The notes beneath the pieces were generated by a model. That model was given only the letters and a program-made list of their open reading frames with translations. It made no database searches and had not been told where the DNA came from. A stretch of DNA of 53,121 nucleotides from an uncultured Butyricicoccus sp. (GTDB lineage Bacteria > Bacillota > Clostridia > Oscillospirales > Butyricicoccaceae). Numbering within the stretch: the first letter of the stretch is position 1; every line of letters starts with the position of its first letter. The DNA is taken from the NCBI GenBank assembly GCA_944384655.1, contig CALWUF010000053.1, forward strand, positions 1 to 53,121. The letters run 5' to 3'. Positions 13,492-25,718 of the stretch are shown piece after piece. The translations under genes were made by a program, and so were the position numbers.

Positions 13492-14436
13492 TTAAATCAA
13501 CTGCATAACACGCAAAAGGAAAATCCATCCAGTCAATGTGACGGAAGAAAGCAATGTTGTCAACACAATGATACTGGAAGACAATTCCCCATCATTATCC
13601 ATATTTTTTGCCATAATGTAAGATGTGACTGTTGTGGGAGAACCGAGCATAATGAGTACAGCTACCATCTCTGTACCCGAAAAGCCGAGATGCACAGCCA
13701 ACGGCAAAAACAAGACCGGCAGTGCGAGCAGCTTGATTGCTGTTGCCACAAGAGTGGGGCGAATCTTTGCAAGCGCCTGCGTCCCTTCAAATCCTGCGCC
13801 AACCACAAGCAATGCCAGCGGTGTAGCGGTAGCCGCCACGCTGTCTATCATCTTGAGCGGGATCTGAGGGATATCCATGCGCAGCAAGGAAAACGGAAGA
13901 CCAAAGAAAATACCGAGAATAATCGGATTTTTGAGTACATTGATGCATGCACGCTTGATTGCCTCCCGTCCATGCGCGCCACCGCCTGCGGAAAATGTCA
14001 GAATAACAACAGAAAACACATTGAACAGCGGTACGGCAGAGACAATCATCAATGGCGTCAAGCCTGCATCGCCGTAAATATTTTCGACAAATGCGATGCC
14101 CAGCACAGCGACACTGCTGCGCGCAGCACCCTGTACAAACGCGCCGACCATGGTCTTGTCCGGCATCAGCTTTGCCGTCAACAGCCACAGTCCAACAAAC
14201 ATCACAATGGTCACGCCCGCACAGTATATCACAAAATCCAAATGGAAATCCTGATACAGATCCGTCTGCGCAATATCGCGGAACAACAAAATCGGCAATG
14301 CAACTTTGAAAACATATTTATTGGTGACGGCACAGAATTCTTCTGTGAACATGCCAATCTGTTTTAATACATAACCGAGCACCATGACGAGAAAAATCGG
14401 CACTGTAGCATTCAAACTAAATACAAAACTATCCAT
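13492..14436 (-). CDS. AEC-family (auxin efflux carrier-like) transporter
   Basis: Integral membrane transporter of 314 residues with about ten hydrophobic segments in two halves. The start NATVPIFLVMVLGYVLKQIG and the later LGSPTTVTSYIMAKNM are typical of the AEC/malonate-type family (Pfam Mem_trans). Members move small organic anions or amino-acid-like compounds; the substrate here is unknown. Its ATG lies eight bases inside the end of the DMT transporter gene, with GGAGAA upstream, so the two are translationally coupled and may act on related metabolites. The next promoter downstream (rmlA) begins about 30 bases after its stop codon. Confidence 0.88.
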   Translation of the reverse strand: MDSFVFSLNATVPIFLVMVLGYVLKQIGMFTEEFCAVTNKYVFKVALPILLFRDIAQTDLYQDFHLDFVIYCAGVTIVMFVGLWLLTAKLMPDKTMVGAFVQGAARSSVAVLGIAFVENIYGDAGLTPLMIVSAVPLFNVFSVVILTFSAGGGAHGREAIKRACINVLKNPIILGIFFGLPFSLLRMDIPQIPLKMIDSVAATATPLALLVVGAGFEGTQALAKIRPTLVATAIKLLALPVLFLPLAVHLGFSGTEMVAVLIMLGSPTTVTSYIMAKNMDNDGELSSSIIVLTTLLSSVTLTGWIFLLRVMQLI

Positions 14437-15334
14437 TGATCTTCTCCGAAGCCGAATGCCTGCGCGGCGGCAACTGCAACAACAGAATTGAACCGAGAAT
14501 CAATGCCATGCCGAGCACAGTCCAGACAGTAAACGGATCGCCAAACACCACGATGCCCAGCAGACTGCCCACCAGCGGTTCCACTGTCGCCAATACAGCC
14601 GCCTGTGACGCAGGCACACCTTTCAATCCGCCGGTATACAGCAAAAATGGCGCAACTGTACACATCACCGCCAGCGCAAGACCAATCAGCAGTGTGCGCG
14701 GCTGCTCCAGTGCCAATTCCGTGCAATGCACCGCACTGAACGGCGCAGTCGCCAATGCCGCGAATACGAATGTATAAAAGGAAACTGTCATGGCATTGTA
14801 GCGCGGTAAAGCAACTTTTCCAAAAATGCTGTACAATGCATAAAAGAATCCCGACGCCAGACCACACACAACCGTTGTCCATGCAACCGGCTGTGCATGG
14901 GAAAATATCCCGGTGATGCACGCACAGCCTGCGACTGTGATCGCAATCGCTGCAAGCCGATGTACTGTCAACCGTTCATGGAACAACAGTATGGATACTA
15001 TCAGCACAAAAACCGGCGCAGTATACAGCAGCAGCGCTGCCACCGCCACACTGCTGCGGGCGAGCGTATAAAAATAGCAAAAATTAAACAGTGCAATACT
15101 GACCATACCTGTACCGATAAACATCCAGATATCACGCAGTTGAATGCGCAGCATAGACCGGTCGCGCACTGCAATCACAATACCGAGCGTCGCCGCCGCA
15201 AGCAAATTGCGGAAAAAGACAATATCTAATGAGGACATCCCTGCCGCATCCAGCGCACGCACAAACAGGGAAATCATCCCCCACAGCGCACCTGCGCCCA
15301 CGACCATCCATGCCGATTTTGTTTTCGTATGCAT
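14429..15334 (-). CDS. DMT-family (EamA) transporter
   Basis: Ten-segment drug/metabolite-superfamily exporter, 301 residues, with the two EamA repeats visible as SLDIVFFRNLLAAATLGI in the first half and QAAVLATVEPLVGSLLGIVV in the second. Such proteins usually export amino acids or nucleotide-related metabolites. The ATG at 15334 is used because GGAGG stands eight bases upstream; longer in-frame starts run through the promoter. First gene of a two-gene operon with the AEC transporter. Confidence 0.9.
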   Translation of the reverse strand: MHTKTKSAWMVVGAGALWGMISLFVRALDAAGMSSLDIVFFRNLLAAATLGIVIAVRDRSMLRIQLRDIWMFIGTGMVSIALFNFCYFYTLARSSVAVAALLLYTAPVFVLIVSILLFHERLTVHRLAAIAITVAGCACITGIFSHAQPVAWTTVVCGLASGFFYALYSIFGKVALPRYNAMTVSFYTFVFAALATAPFSAVHCTELALEQPRTLLIGLALAVMCTVAPFLLYTGGLKGVPASQAAVLATVEPLVGSLLGIVVFGDPFTVWTVLGMALILGSILLLQLPPRRHSASEKING

Positions 15335-15378
15335 GTATTTCCTCCTCTGCGAAAACCGCTGAAAATTCCCGCCTGTCC

Positions 15379-15387
15379 AGTATATCA
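15379..15387 (-). promoter_or_regulatory. Promoter of the DMT-AEC operon
   Basis: Extended -10 element TGATATACT (TATACT at 15379-15384). A weak -35 (TTTCAT) lies 17 bases upstream. The 45 bases to the start codon fit an ordinary leader. Confidence 0.6.
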
Positions 15388-15399
15388 CTGTTGCGCAGG

Positions 15400-15671
15400 A
15401 AATGAAAAGCAATTTTCGCTCTTTTTTCCAAAAAACTGCCGTCTTTCTCCCCCCACACGCCAGAAATCCTGCATTTTCCACCTCATTTTACGTCCTGTTT
15501 GAAAATACATCAAACTTTTTGCACAAAAAATTGCAGTTTTTTTTGGGAGGTTTGCCACTACTCTTTCTTTATCTGGTGTGGTATATTTATAAACGTACTT
15601 TTTAGCAGGAGTACCGCATCATCCGCCCTATACAGAGGGCGTGAGTCATATGCCATACAGAGAAGAGAGAA
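15400..15671. other. Noncoding gap
   Basis: About 270 bases between the DMT promoter and the terminator hairpin near 15690. It contains T-rich runs (15529-15545) and no open frame with a ribosome binding site. I see nothing functional in it. Confidence 0.5.
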
Positions 15672-15704
15672 GAAACGAGACGGTTGGGTGAACCGTCTCG
15701 TTTC
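15672..15704. terminator. Terminator hairpin after the 607-residue membrane protein gene
   Basis: Fourteen-bp perfect stem (15672-15685 with 15691-15704), loop of five. It starts 16 bases after the stop codon at 15720. The tail is pyrimidine-rich (TTCTCTCTTC) in the minus direction and more T-rich on the plus strand. Confidence 0.75.
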
Positions 15705-15719
15705 ATTTTTTCTATTTTT

Positions 15720-17543
15720 TTATTCCTGTTTGACTTCATCCTGATCAGCGTGTCGGAGCATAAGATAGGCATGCATTGCAGCATATGTGAGCGCCAGGAA
15801 TATTCCAGCGGAAAGCACATGCAGTGCAATTTCCTGCCATCCCCCGTGCTCCATAACAAGCAGAACGATATCCACGACACGCCGCACGCACAATACAGCG
15901 CAGGCAAATGCCGCCGTTCGATAATACCGCAGCATATAGCAAACAAAACACAGTGTAAGCACCAGCTCAACACAGGTGATACCGATTCCGGCAAACACAA
16001 GCACGACCACTGTCAGCGAAATCGGCCACAGCATCCTTGCCGTATACGTCTTTCCGACGTTCTTCGGTTCCGGCGGTTCTTCCTCCTGCGGCTCAGACTG
16101 CGCCGTGTCCTCCGCCTGTTCCGGTTGCCCGACGGTCTCCGACTCTGTGAACGCCGTATCGGCAGACGATTCCGGCGCTTCTTCCGATTCCGTACCGGCG
16201 GTTTGCTCCACCTCTTCCGGCTCAACCGGCGGGAACAATTGTTCCCACACGCCGTCCTCCATCGGCTGTTCCATACGCTTCTCTTCAGCCGGCTGCTTCT
16301 GTACGTTCAACAGTTGCTCCAGCGCATGAGTCAGGTCTGCGGTACTGCTCAAACGCTGTTCTGTAACAGCCTGATCATTTGCCGGCTGTACATCATCCAC
16401 ACCATCCCCCTCAGAAGCTTGAAGCACGTTTGCCAGCGCCTGTGACAGATCTGCGGTCGATTCCAGCGCCTGTACTTCCGGGCTGAGTATATCATTCCAT
16501 GCACCGCCTGACAACATACTGTTTTCCGGCTTCGTATCGGTATCAGACGCTTCCACCGGTTGTTCCGTCATCCAGGCAAACTGTGCCTGCTGCTCAAGCG
16601 GCACATCGGAGGATGGCATTGCACGGTCTTCTGTGGTTTCTGTGTCATCCGGCCCCGTTTCAGTTTCCTGTATATTTTCCCGGGAAAGTGGCTCCGCCTC
16701 TGTCGCGGGATCGGATGCCAACGGTTCAGTGGATTCAATATGCGCCGCTACCGTTTCGGAAATTGAATCGATTTCATCCGGTTCCTCCTGGGGCAATTGG
16801 CTGGTATCCAGAACATGCGTATTGTCATCCACCTCATCCTCTTCAAATGCAGGCACACGCAAATACGCATCCCCTCCGTGTCTCGATTCAGCAATCACCG
16901 TTCGACCTCTGTACTTCCCTCCAAATGGGAAGGCATTGGCTCCTCGGCTTGTGAGCGCCTGTACTGTACAGCCTGCGATGGTCAATGCCAGACCAACCAC
17001 AAGGGTATTCATTCCCTGCTGCCCGACAAACAAATCCACCAACACGACTGCCGCCCCAATGCCGAACAATCCAGTCACAAAAATACCCGCTGGACGGAGA
17101 AATAACACGCCCGTCACACCGAACAATGCTGCGCCGCCCATCAGGACCAACCAAAACGCAATCGGTGCATACTGCCCTGCAAACAGACCCGCCAGGTACA
17201 CGACCGCCGCACCAATACAGGCGCACAGTGTAAACACGCCGAGCGGATACCAATAAAAAAATCCAAAACCGAACGCAAGACCGAGCACAACCATGACCAA
17301 TACGGTAAATATCAATCCATTCAGCCCATCCATCGGTACACCAAACATACTGGTCAGGCAAATGCCTGCAATCACGCCCAACGTTATGCCGCTCAACGCG
17401 CTGACTGCGCGCATCAACCGATATCCTGCAAAGCAAAACAACAGTGCAATGAGCAGCAATATCATTTTCACCGGCATGGCGTGATAAAATGTTGCCCATG
17501 TTTGTCCTGCGATTTCGATTACATTGTTAAGGGTAAGATCCAT
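15720..17543 (-). CDS. Large membrane protein: 7-TM N-terminal domain, acidic linker, C-terminal TM bundle
   Basis: A 607-residue protein I can only describe. Residues 24-200 contain about seven hydrophobic segments with repeated Gly-rich helices, resembling the DUF4203/TMEM198 type of multi-pass domain. Residues 230-500 are a disordered, strongly acidic linker. Residues 505-596 form three to four more membrane segments. Two short motifs occur twice in the linker: STADLxxAL (362-370, 400-408) and a Trp motif GxW[NE][DQ][IL][LF] (347-352, 431-437). It is last in the operon with the YARHG protein and the amidase, 22 bases after the latter. The ribosome binding site is weak (GAAGG, 12 bases away). 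Role unknown; the context suggests the cell envelope. Confidence 0.75.
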   Translation of the reverse strand: MDLTLNNVIEIAGQTWATFYHAMPVKMILLLIALLFCFAGYRLMRAVSALSGITLGVIAGICLTSMFGVPMDGLNGLIFTVLVMVVLGLAFGFGFFYWYPLGVFTLCACIGAAVVYLAGLFAGQYAPIAFWLVLMGGAALFGVTGVLFLRPAGIFVTGLFGIGAAVVLVDLFVGQQGMNTLVVGLALTIAGCTVQALTSRGANAFPFGGKYRGRTVIAESRHGGDAYLRVPAFEEDEVDDNTHVLDTSQLPQEEPDEIDSISETVAAHIESTEPLASDPATEAEPLSRENIQETETGPDDTETTEDRAMPSSDVPLEQQAQFAWMTEQPVEASDTDTKPENSMLSGGAWNDILSPEVQALESTADLSQALANVLQASEGDGVDDVQPANDQAVTEQRLSSTADLTHALEQLLNVQKQPAEEKRMEQPMEDGVWEQLFPPVEPEEVEQTAGTESEEAPESSADTAFTESETVGQPEQAEDTAQSEPQEEEPPEPKNVGKTYTARMLWPISLTVVVLVFAGIGITCVELVLTLCFVCYMLRYYRTAAFACAVLCVRRVVDIVLLVMEHGGWQEIALHVLSAGIFLALTYAAMHAYLMLRHADQDEVKQE

Positions 17544-17565
17544 ATCGTTTCAACCTTCTTTTATG

Positions 17566-18414
17566 TTATGGTTCGCTTTTTTCGCCTTCTATCCAGCGGC
17601 ACACGCCGGACACAATGCCCGACGCAATTTGCTGCCGATATTGTTCTGTCGCCAATTTGGCATCGTCCTGCGGGTTGCTCAGAAATCCCATTTCCAGCAG
17701 CACACAGGGTACTTCTGACCAGTTAAACCCCGTCAGGTCGCTGCGCTGCACCAATCCGCGATTATAGGCACCCGTTGCCACGGTCACTTCTTCGAGAATG
17801 ATCTCAGCCGCCCGTGCACTTGGCTGTTCAATTTCCGGTGTTCCCAACAGCTCGCCCGCAGGAACCTGCATGGACATGCCTGAAACGGTGGAATCTTCCG
17901 AACCATCTGCATGAATGCGAATACATAAATCCACGCCCGCATCGTTTGCAATCTGTGCGCGTTCAATGTTGCTGACCGTCGCCTCATGGCTTTGACGGGT
18001 CATGACAACCTGTGCGCCAAGCGCTTCCAACTCGATACGCGTCAGTTGTGCCACGGCAAGGTTCACCGCTTCTTCCGTCTGGCTGCTGCCCGACGCACCG
18101 CTGACATATGCGGCTTTGGTCTCCTGTGAAAGCGGGGAGATCGGTTCCTGTGCGCTGGCTGTTGTCACGCCATGTCCCGGATCAAGACAGATCCGTACAC
18201 CTGCAAGCCTTTGTATCTGCCCGCTTGTATCGGACGACTGGTCTTCCAACGGCGGGTCAATCAACCCTGCCGCCGTATCGCCAAAAAAGTCCGCCTGTCC
18301 CGCCGATCCCGAATATGCACTTCCCGCAGAATTTTGGGTGTTCTTCCCACAACCATACAGGACACACAGCAAACCTGCGAGCAACGCCAATCCAAACCAT
18401 CGTCTTACCGCCAT
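17566..18414 (-). CDS. N-acetylmuramoyl-L-alanine amidase, lipoprotein (Amidase_3)
   Basis: Zinc peptidoglycan amidase that cuts between MurNAc and the stem peptide. The first 22 residues form a lipoprotein signal ending in LYGC (lipidated Cys22), so it should be anchored outside the membrane. The catalytic domain spans about 70-277. Predicted zinc ligands are His81 (DPGHG), Glu115 (TEEAVNLAVA) and His168 (IRIHADG); Glu241 in LLEMGFLSN is the predicted catalytic Glu. This is a full active-site set. The start at 18414 lies ten bases inside the preceding YARHG gene, with GAGGAG nine bases upstream, giving translational coupling. It most resembles CwlC/CwlD-type amidases, but a sporulation role is only possible, not shown. 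Confidence 0.92.
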   Translation of the reverse strand: MAVRRWFGLALLAGLLCVLYGCGKNTQNSAGSAYSGSAGQADFFGDTAAGLIDPPLEDQSSDTSGQIQRLAGVRICLDPGHGVTTASAQEPISPLSQETKAAYVSGASGSSQTEEAVNLAVAQLTRIELEALGAQVVMTRQSHEATVSNIERAQIANDAGVDLCIRIHADGSEDSTVSGMSMQVPAGELLGTPEIEQPSARAAEIILEEVTVATGAYNRGLVQRSDLTGFNWSEVPCVLLEMGFLSNPQDDAKLATEQYRQQIASGIVSGVCRWIEGEKSEP

Positions 18415-19115
18415 CCCCGGCTCTCCTCATATGCAACGATGGTGCTGATATTGGCGCGTTCGATGGAAGTCAGCCGCGCACGGATCGTCGATTCGGTACA
18501 GGTGCTGTCGCGTTCATACCAGCTCTTGGATGCAAAATAATTCTGCCAGCGCGAAGAGGTGAACGCATACCCATGACGCGCATAGATTTCATTGCGAATG
18601 GCCGCCACAGTATCCTGGCTCAAGCCGCGCAGATCGGATGTAGAAATATACTGCGTATCTGTCGGCCACAGATAGCCGGAACTGGTTACGCTCGAATAAT
18701 AATTGTTGTCGTTCGCCGCGTCTTCGCCGTAATAATAGTAATTGTTCGTCACTGTGGCAGGCGTTTGCTCTTCACTGCCATCCTCCGCCGCATTGTCCTC
18801 CGTTTGGGAATCAGTGTTGCCTGAACCGCTGCCCGCCATGTCCACATTGCTTGCCTGGGTATCATTTTGTGTTGTTTGCTGTTGAGTGTCCCCGATTGCC
18901 GCAAGTTGCGCTTGTTCATTTCTCTGGTTTATGATTGTAAAGCAGACAATACATGCCACCAACACAATAGCGACTGCCGCGATGGCTGCAATGACAATGG
19001 AATTTTTTTTGCGCGAAGCACGCATCTGTTGTTCCTGTCTGGGCGTGCGCGCACCGCAATTTGGACAAAAATCCGCGTTGTCGGGCAAGGCTGTGCCGCA
19101 TTTATTACAGTACAT
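18405..19115 (-). CDS. Zinc-ribbon membrane protein with YARHG domain
   Basis: 236 residues. An N-terminal zinc ribbon (CNKC at 3-6 and CPNC at 17-20) is cytosolic and is followed by one membrane span (about 39-62). A low-complexity Gln/Asn/Glu/Ser linker then leads to a C-terminal YARHG domain (IRNEIYARHGYAF at 173-185, ending with a conserved W-Y segment) that should be extracellular. YARHG domains are found in extracellular, often wall-associated proteins of Firmicutes; their exact role is unclear. First gene of the operon with the amidase and the 607-residue membrane protein. AAGGAG precedes the ATG. Likely a sensor or scaffold linking cytosol and wall (inference). Confidence 0.85.
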   Translation of the reverse strand: MYCNKCGTALPDNADFCPNCGARTPRQEQQMRASRKKNSIVIAAIAAVAIVLVACIVCFTIINQRNEQAQLAAIGDTQQQTTQNDTQASNVDMAGSGSGNTDSQTEDNAAEDGSEEQTPATVTNNYYYYGEDAANDNNYYSSVTSSGYLWPTDTQYISTSDLRGLSQDTVAAIRNEIYARHGYAFTSSRWQNYFASKSWYERDSTCTESTIRARLTSIERANISTIVAYEESRGWR

Positions 19116-19156
19116 AACGTTTCTCCTTTTTCTGATGTGAAGGTATAGCTACTGTT

Positions 19157-19185
19157 AGTATACCATAACCTGCGGTATCTGTCAC
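19157..19185 (-). promoter_or_regulatory. Promoter of the YARHG-amidase-membrane protein operon
   Basis: GTGACA (19180-19185), 17-base spacer, TATACT (19157-19162) preceded by TGG, so an extended -10. It lies about 42 bases before the start codon at 19115. Confidence 0.7.
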
Positions 19186-19216
19186 GGACTTCCCCACTAT
19201 ATATCCATTTCCCGAA

Positions 19217-19255
19217 CAAAAAACCGGTCCATATCACGAGGATACCGACCGGTTC
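19217..19255 (-). terminator. Terminator of the ATP synthase operon
   Basis: Eight-bp stem (19222-19229 with 19247-19254), 17-base loop with further pairing, and a run of T in the minus direction (19218-19223). It lies 16 bases after the atpC stop codon. Confidence 0.85.
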
Positions 19256-19270
19256 TGTTTGAGACTTTAT

Positions 19271-19669
19271 TTACTTGCCGACATTGATTCGGGTCAATGC
19301 ACGCTTGAGCTTGGCCTGTGCCAACTCATACTCACGCGCATCCAGGCGCCGCTGCATCATCGCTTCCGCACGCTGACGCGCACGCTCGGCGCGGTTGACG
19401 TCAATGTCCTCCGCCCATTCAAACGTGGTTGCAACAAGGTTTACCTCGTTGTTCATCACAGACAGCATCCCGCCAATGCAGGCGGCGCGGCGGGTCTCGC
19501 CATTGCTGCCGGTGACGCGGCACTCGCCCATACCGAGCGCAGTCAGATACGGCGTGTGATGCGCAAGAATGCACACATCGCCGTCAATGGTTCTCGCGAT
19601 AATGCGCTGTGCCTCACCGTCAAAGTACAAGCCATCAGCCGTGACAATGGTCAGATGGAATACACTCAT
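19271..19669 (-). CDS. atpC: ATP synthase epsilon subunit
   Basis: Central-stalk subunit of F1, 132 residues. It has the N-terminal beta sandwich (FHLTIVTADGLYFDGEAQRI, with VCILAHHTPYLTAL) and a C-terminal helical hairpin ending RALTRINV. It starts three bases after the atpD stop codon with AAGGGGG upstream. It is the last gene of the atp operon and is followed by the terminator. Confidence 0.96.
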   Translation of the reverse strand: MSVFHLTIVTADGLYFDGEAQRIIARTIDGDVCILAHHTPYLTALGMGECRVTGSNGETRRAACIGGMLSVMNNEVNLVATTFEWAEDIDVNRAERARQRAEAMMQRRLDAREYELAQAKLKRALTRINVGK

Positions 19670-19672
19670 GCG

Positions 19673-21971
<2,299 letters not shown>

Positions 21972-21983
21972 GTCTCAGCCCCC

Positions 21984-23495
21984 TTATCTGGTCTTCAGAA
22001 AAGCGGCTTTGACCGTACTGATGGCCTCTTTGAGCTTGGTGACCGTTTCGTCGCTCAGGGAACCCTTTTCGCGGATCTCTGCGAGGACATCCGGATTCGC
22101 GTCCAGATATTCATACAGATCCTTCTCAAAGTCCAGAATATCTTCTACTTTGACGTCATCCAAATAGTTATTGGTGACAGCATAGATGATCGCAACCTGA
22201 TTTTCAACGGCAATCGGGGAATTGCGATTCTGCTTGAGCACTTCTACAATGCGTTCACCCTGTGCCAGACGACGCTTGGTATCCGAATCCAGATCCGAAC
22301 CGAACTGTGCGAACGACTGAAGTTCACGGTACTGTGAATAGGCCAATTTCAATGTGCCGGCAACTTTTTTCATCGCTTTGATCTGCGCGTTGCCGCCGAC
22401 TCGGCTGACGGAAATGCCCGGATTGACGGCCGGCATGATACCGGAATGGAACAACTCCGTCTCGAGGAAAATCTGACCGTCCGTGATCGAGATGACATTG
22501 GTCGGAATATACGCCGAAACGTCGCCCGCCTGCGTCTCGATGATCGGCAGCGCAGTCAGAGAACCGCCGCCGTATTCCGGAGCCAGACGCGCTGCGCGTT
22601 CGAGCAGTCGGGAGTGCAGATAGAATACGTCGCCCGGATATGCTTCACGTCCCGGCGGTCTGCGGATGAGCAGCGACAGTGCGCGGTATGCAACGGCATG
22701 CTTGGAAAGATCATCGTATACAATCAGGACATCCTTACCCTTATTCATGAAATATTCGCCCATAGCGCAGCCGGAATACGGCGCGATATATTGAAGCGGC
22801 GACAGTTCACTGGCTGTCGCAGTGACAACGATGGTATAATCCATCGCGCCCGCCTTGGTCAGATCTTCTACGAGCGTTGCAACGGTAGAATTCTTCTGAC
22901 CGATGGCAACATAGATGCAAATGACATCCTTCCCCTTCTGATTGATGATGGTATCGGTTGCCAAAACGGTTTTACCGGTCTGACGGTCACCGATGATCAA
23001 TTCGCGCTGACCGCGACCGATCGGGATCATCGAGTCAATGGCCTTGATGCCCGTCTGCAACGGTACGTTTACCGGCTGGCGCTCAATGATACCGGGAGCC
23101 GGGGATTCAATCGGACGATTTTCCGTCGCTTCAATGGGTCCTTTGCCGTCAACAGGCTGACCCAATGCATTGACAACGCGTCCAATCAGCGCCTCGCCAA
23201 CCGGGACGGAAACGACTTTGCCGGTACGCTTTACGATATCGCCCTCACGAACCCCTTTGTCGGAACCCAACATAACAATAGATACCGAATTTTCTTCCAG
23301 GTTCAGAGCCATGCCGTATTCGCCATTGACAAACTCAACCAATTCGTTTGCCATACATTTTTCCAGACCGCTTGCACGGGCAATACCGTCGCCGATCAAA
23401 ATGATGCGTCCGGTTTCGCTCTGCTCGATCTTGGTATCATAATTTTTAATCTGTGCCTTAATGACACTGCTGATTTCTTCAGGACGTAACTGCAT
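21984..23495 (-). CDS. atpA: ATP synthase alpha subunit
   Basis: Regulatory nucleotide-binding F1 subunit, 503 residues. The P-loop [14 protein letters not shown], the arginine-finger region [16 protein letters not shown] and the start [16 protein letters not shown] are standard. The ribosome binding site is weak (GGTGAG). It follows atpH by about 20 bases. Confidence 0.98.
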   Translation of the reverse strand: MQLRPEEISSVIKAQIKNYDTKIEQSETGRIILIGDGIARASGLEKCMANELVEFVNGEYGMALNLEENSVSIVMLGSDKGVREGDIVKRTGKVVSVPVGEALIGRVVNALGQPVDGKGPIEATENRPIESPAPGIIERQPVNVPLQTGIKAIDSMIPIGRGQRELIIGDRQTGKTVLATDTIINQKGKDVICIYVAIGQKNSTVATLVEDLTKAGAMDYTIVVTATASELSPLQYIAPYSGCAMGEYFMNKGKDVLIVYDDLSKHAVAYRALSLLIRRPPGREAYPGDVFYLHSRLLERAARLAPEYGGGSLTALPIIETQAGDVSAYIPTNVISITDGQIFLETELFHSGIMPAVNPGISVSRVGGNAQIKAMKKVAGTLKLAYSQYRELQSFAQFGSDLDSDTKRRLAQGERIVEVLKQNRNSPIAVENQVAIIYAVTNNYLDDVKVEDILDFEKDLYEYLDANPDVLAEIREKGSLSDETVTKLKEAISTVKAAFLKTR

Positions 23496-23515
23496 AGTCT
23501 CACCAACTTTCTGCT

Positions 23516-24055
23516 TTATGCAATCGTGCGCAGCAAGCGGCTGCGGATTGCATCCAGTTTATTTTTGACGGTGCCGTCCATCTGAAGCCCTTCCATCTGC
23601 AAGCGGATGCCGCCGATGACGGTTGGATCGACCTTTTTCTCCAAATGGATGGTCTTACCAATCACCTGGCTGAGCTTTTTCACCAGCTGAGCTTCCTGTT
23701 TGGCGCCGAGCGCAACGGCAGAAACTACCGTCACGGTTTCAATCCCGTTTTCCAGGTTGTATTCATTGCGGAATTGTTTTGCCGCGCCGATAAATTCATG
23801 CGCCGTGCCATTTTCCGCAATGATCTTGAGAAAATTGAGCAGATAGATATGGATCTTTCCGCCAAAGGTTTGATCGACAATGGATACACGTTCCTCTTTT
23901 TTCAGATTGGGCGTGTCCATCAGCGTCAAAAACTGCGGATTGTCCTCAAAAGCCTGCCGAAGGGTGGTAATTTCGTCGAGCATCTGCTCGACGTTTTCAC
24001 ATTCGACTGCCAGATCGTACAGCGTTTTGCCGTATGCTTTTGCAATCTCTGTCAT
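23516..24055 (-). CDS. atpH: ATP synthase delta subunit
   Basis: Peripheral-stalk subunit (OSCP type), 179 residues, normal length. The ends [14 protein letters not shown] and [20 protein letters not shown] are diagnostic. Its ATG overlaps the stop codon of atpF by four bases (ATGA), so the two stalk subunits are translationally coupled. Confidence 0.96.
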   Translation of the reverse strand: MTEIAKAYGKTLYDLAVECENVEQMLDEITTLRQAFEDNPQFLTLMDTPNLKKEERVSIVDQTFGGKIHIYLLNFLKIIAENGTAHEFIGAAKQFRNEYNLENGIETVTVVSAVALGAKQEAQLVKKLSQVIGKTIHLEKKVDPTVIGGIRLQMEGLQMDGTVKNKLDAIRSRLLRTIA

Positions 24056-24555
24056 GAAGCCTCACCTACACCCTTGATAAACTCCGAGATCAGCGCTTCA
24101 TGATCTTTTTCATCGATCTCACGCTCGACAACCTTGGAGGCAATATCCACGGCAATGCCCGAGATCTCGTTTTTGAGCTCGTTCATGGCTTTCTTCTTTT
24201 CCAGCTCAATCTGTGCATCTGCCTTTTCAATCAGGCGGGACGCCTGCGTCTGGGCGTCGCGGACAATTTCCTCACCGTGAAGCTGTGCCTTGCGGGTTGC
24301 ACTCTTGACGATGTCAGAAGCCTCCGCCTTTGCGTCAGCGATGCGTTTCTCATATTCGTCGCGCAGCGCCTCCGCCTTCGTCTGTGCAGCCTCGGCATCG
24401 GCGTAGCTTTTATCGATCTCCGCCTGGCGCGCGTTTAAGATATTCTGAACGGGTTTGAGCAGAAAGTGTTTGAGCAAAAGGACCAACAACAGCAGGTTAA
24501 TGAGCTGTGTGATGATTTCCCACGGGACAATGGAAACTAAATCTAATGTACCCAA
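24052..24555 (-). CDS. atpF: ATP synthase b subunit
   Basis: Peripheral-stalk membrane subunit, 167 residues. One N-terminal membrane segment (about 10-32) is followed by a long charged coiled coil rich in Ala, Glu and Lys. The start codon is TTG at 24555, with AAGGAG seven to eight bases upstream; no ATG in a suitable place exists. It lies between atpE and atpH as usual. Confidence 0.95.
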   Translation of the reverse strand: MGTLDLVSIVPWEIITQLINLLLLVLLLKHFLLKPVQNILNARQAEIDKSYADAEAAQTKAEALRDEYEKRIADAKAEASDIVKSATRKAQLHGEEIVRDAQTQASRLIEKADAQIELEKKKAMNELKNEISGIAVDIASKVVEREIDEKDHEALISEFIKGVGEAS

Positions 24556-24607
24556 ATTCGTTCTCCTTTCTCAAAAAATATTTCCGTTGATACGGAAATC
24601 CCGGTGC

Positions 24608-24874
<267 letters not shown>

Positions 24875-24974
24875 CTAAATTACGTTTGATATGGATAAAT
24901 CAATTAAAAAATATACGGTTGTCTTTTTACGGCGGTTTCCGGTCTCATGCCGGCGCCGTCGATGTCTCAGGACA

Positions 24975-25715
24975 TCACGCCTCTTCCGTTGATCCTGCAT
25001 CAGCAATATACAGCATTGTCAGCATACAATAGATAAACGGCTGTACGACGCCGGAAAATACGGTAAAATAGACGTTGAGCACCGCAGGAATACCGATTTG
25101 TAAAACCGGTATGGCTGCCAGCGAGCCGGGCAGCCACGCCAGAACCGCTTCGCTCAGGGAGGCCAACGCGCCATACAACAGCAACCCGATGACATAACCC
25201 GAGAGCGCGTTGCCGAAGTGACGGAATGCCATAGAGATCGGCGTTGCGATTTCACCGATGATGTTGAGCGGCGTCATAACAAAAATCGGCTGGGTAAAGC
25301 TCTTCAGGTAACCGCCAAAGCCATTGACTTTGATTTTGTAATACGTGATCAGCACAAACACCAGGATGGACCAGGCCAGGAATGTATTCAGGTCGTTATT
25401 GGGCGAATACAAACCTGTCAGGCTGAGCATGGAACCGACAACGGACATGGAAAAAATCGCGGCAATCAATGGTGTATAATTGCTCCACTTCGCGCCCATA
25501 TTGTCACGGACCAGCTTGGTGACCATGTTGACCAGATACTCTGCGACAATCTGCCGTTTGGTGCGGGCATGGACCTGCATGCCGTGTGTCAGCCAGATGC
25601 AAATGCCGACAATGACAAGCATGGTAATCCATGCGCTCACGATGGTTTGCGTCACCGGATAGTTAATCCCCGGTATCGTGAAGTATATCTTGGCGCCAGT
25701 GACAGATAAATCCAT
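24975..25715 (-). CDS. atpB: ATP synthase a subunit
   Basis: Stator membrane subunit that forms the ion channel, 246 residues with about six membrane segments. The essential Arg is in PISMAFRHFGNALSGYVI, and VFSGVVQPFIYCML near the C terminus is typical. It starts three bases after atpI. Confidence 0.96.
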   Translation of the reverse strand: MDLSVTGAKIYFTIPGINYPVTQTIVSAWITMLVIVGICIWLTHGMQVHARTKRQIVAEYLVNMVTKLVRDNMGAKWSNYTPLIAAIFSMSVVGSMLSLTGLYSPNNDLNTFLAWSILVFVLITYYKIKVNGFGGYLKSFTQPIFVMTPLNIIGEIATPISMAFRHFGNALSGYVIGLLLYGALASLSEAVLAWLPGSLAAIPVLQIGIPAVLNVYFTVFSGVVQPFIYCMLTMLYIADAGSTEEA

Positions 25716-25718
25716 AAA

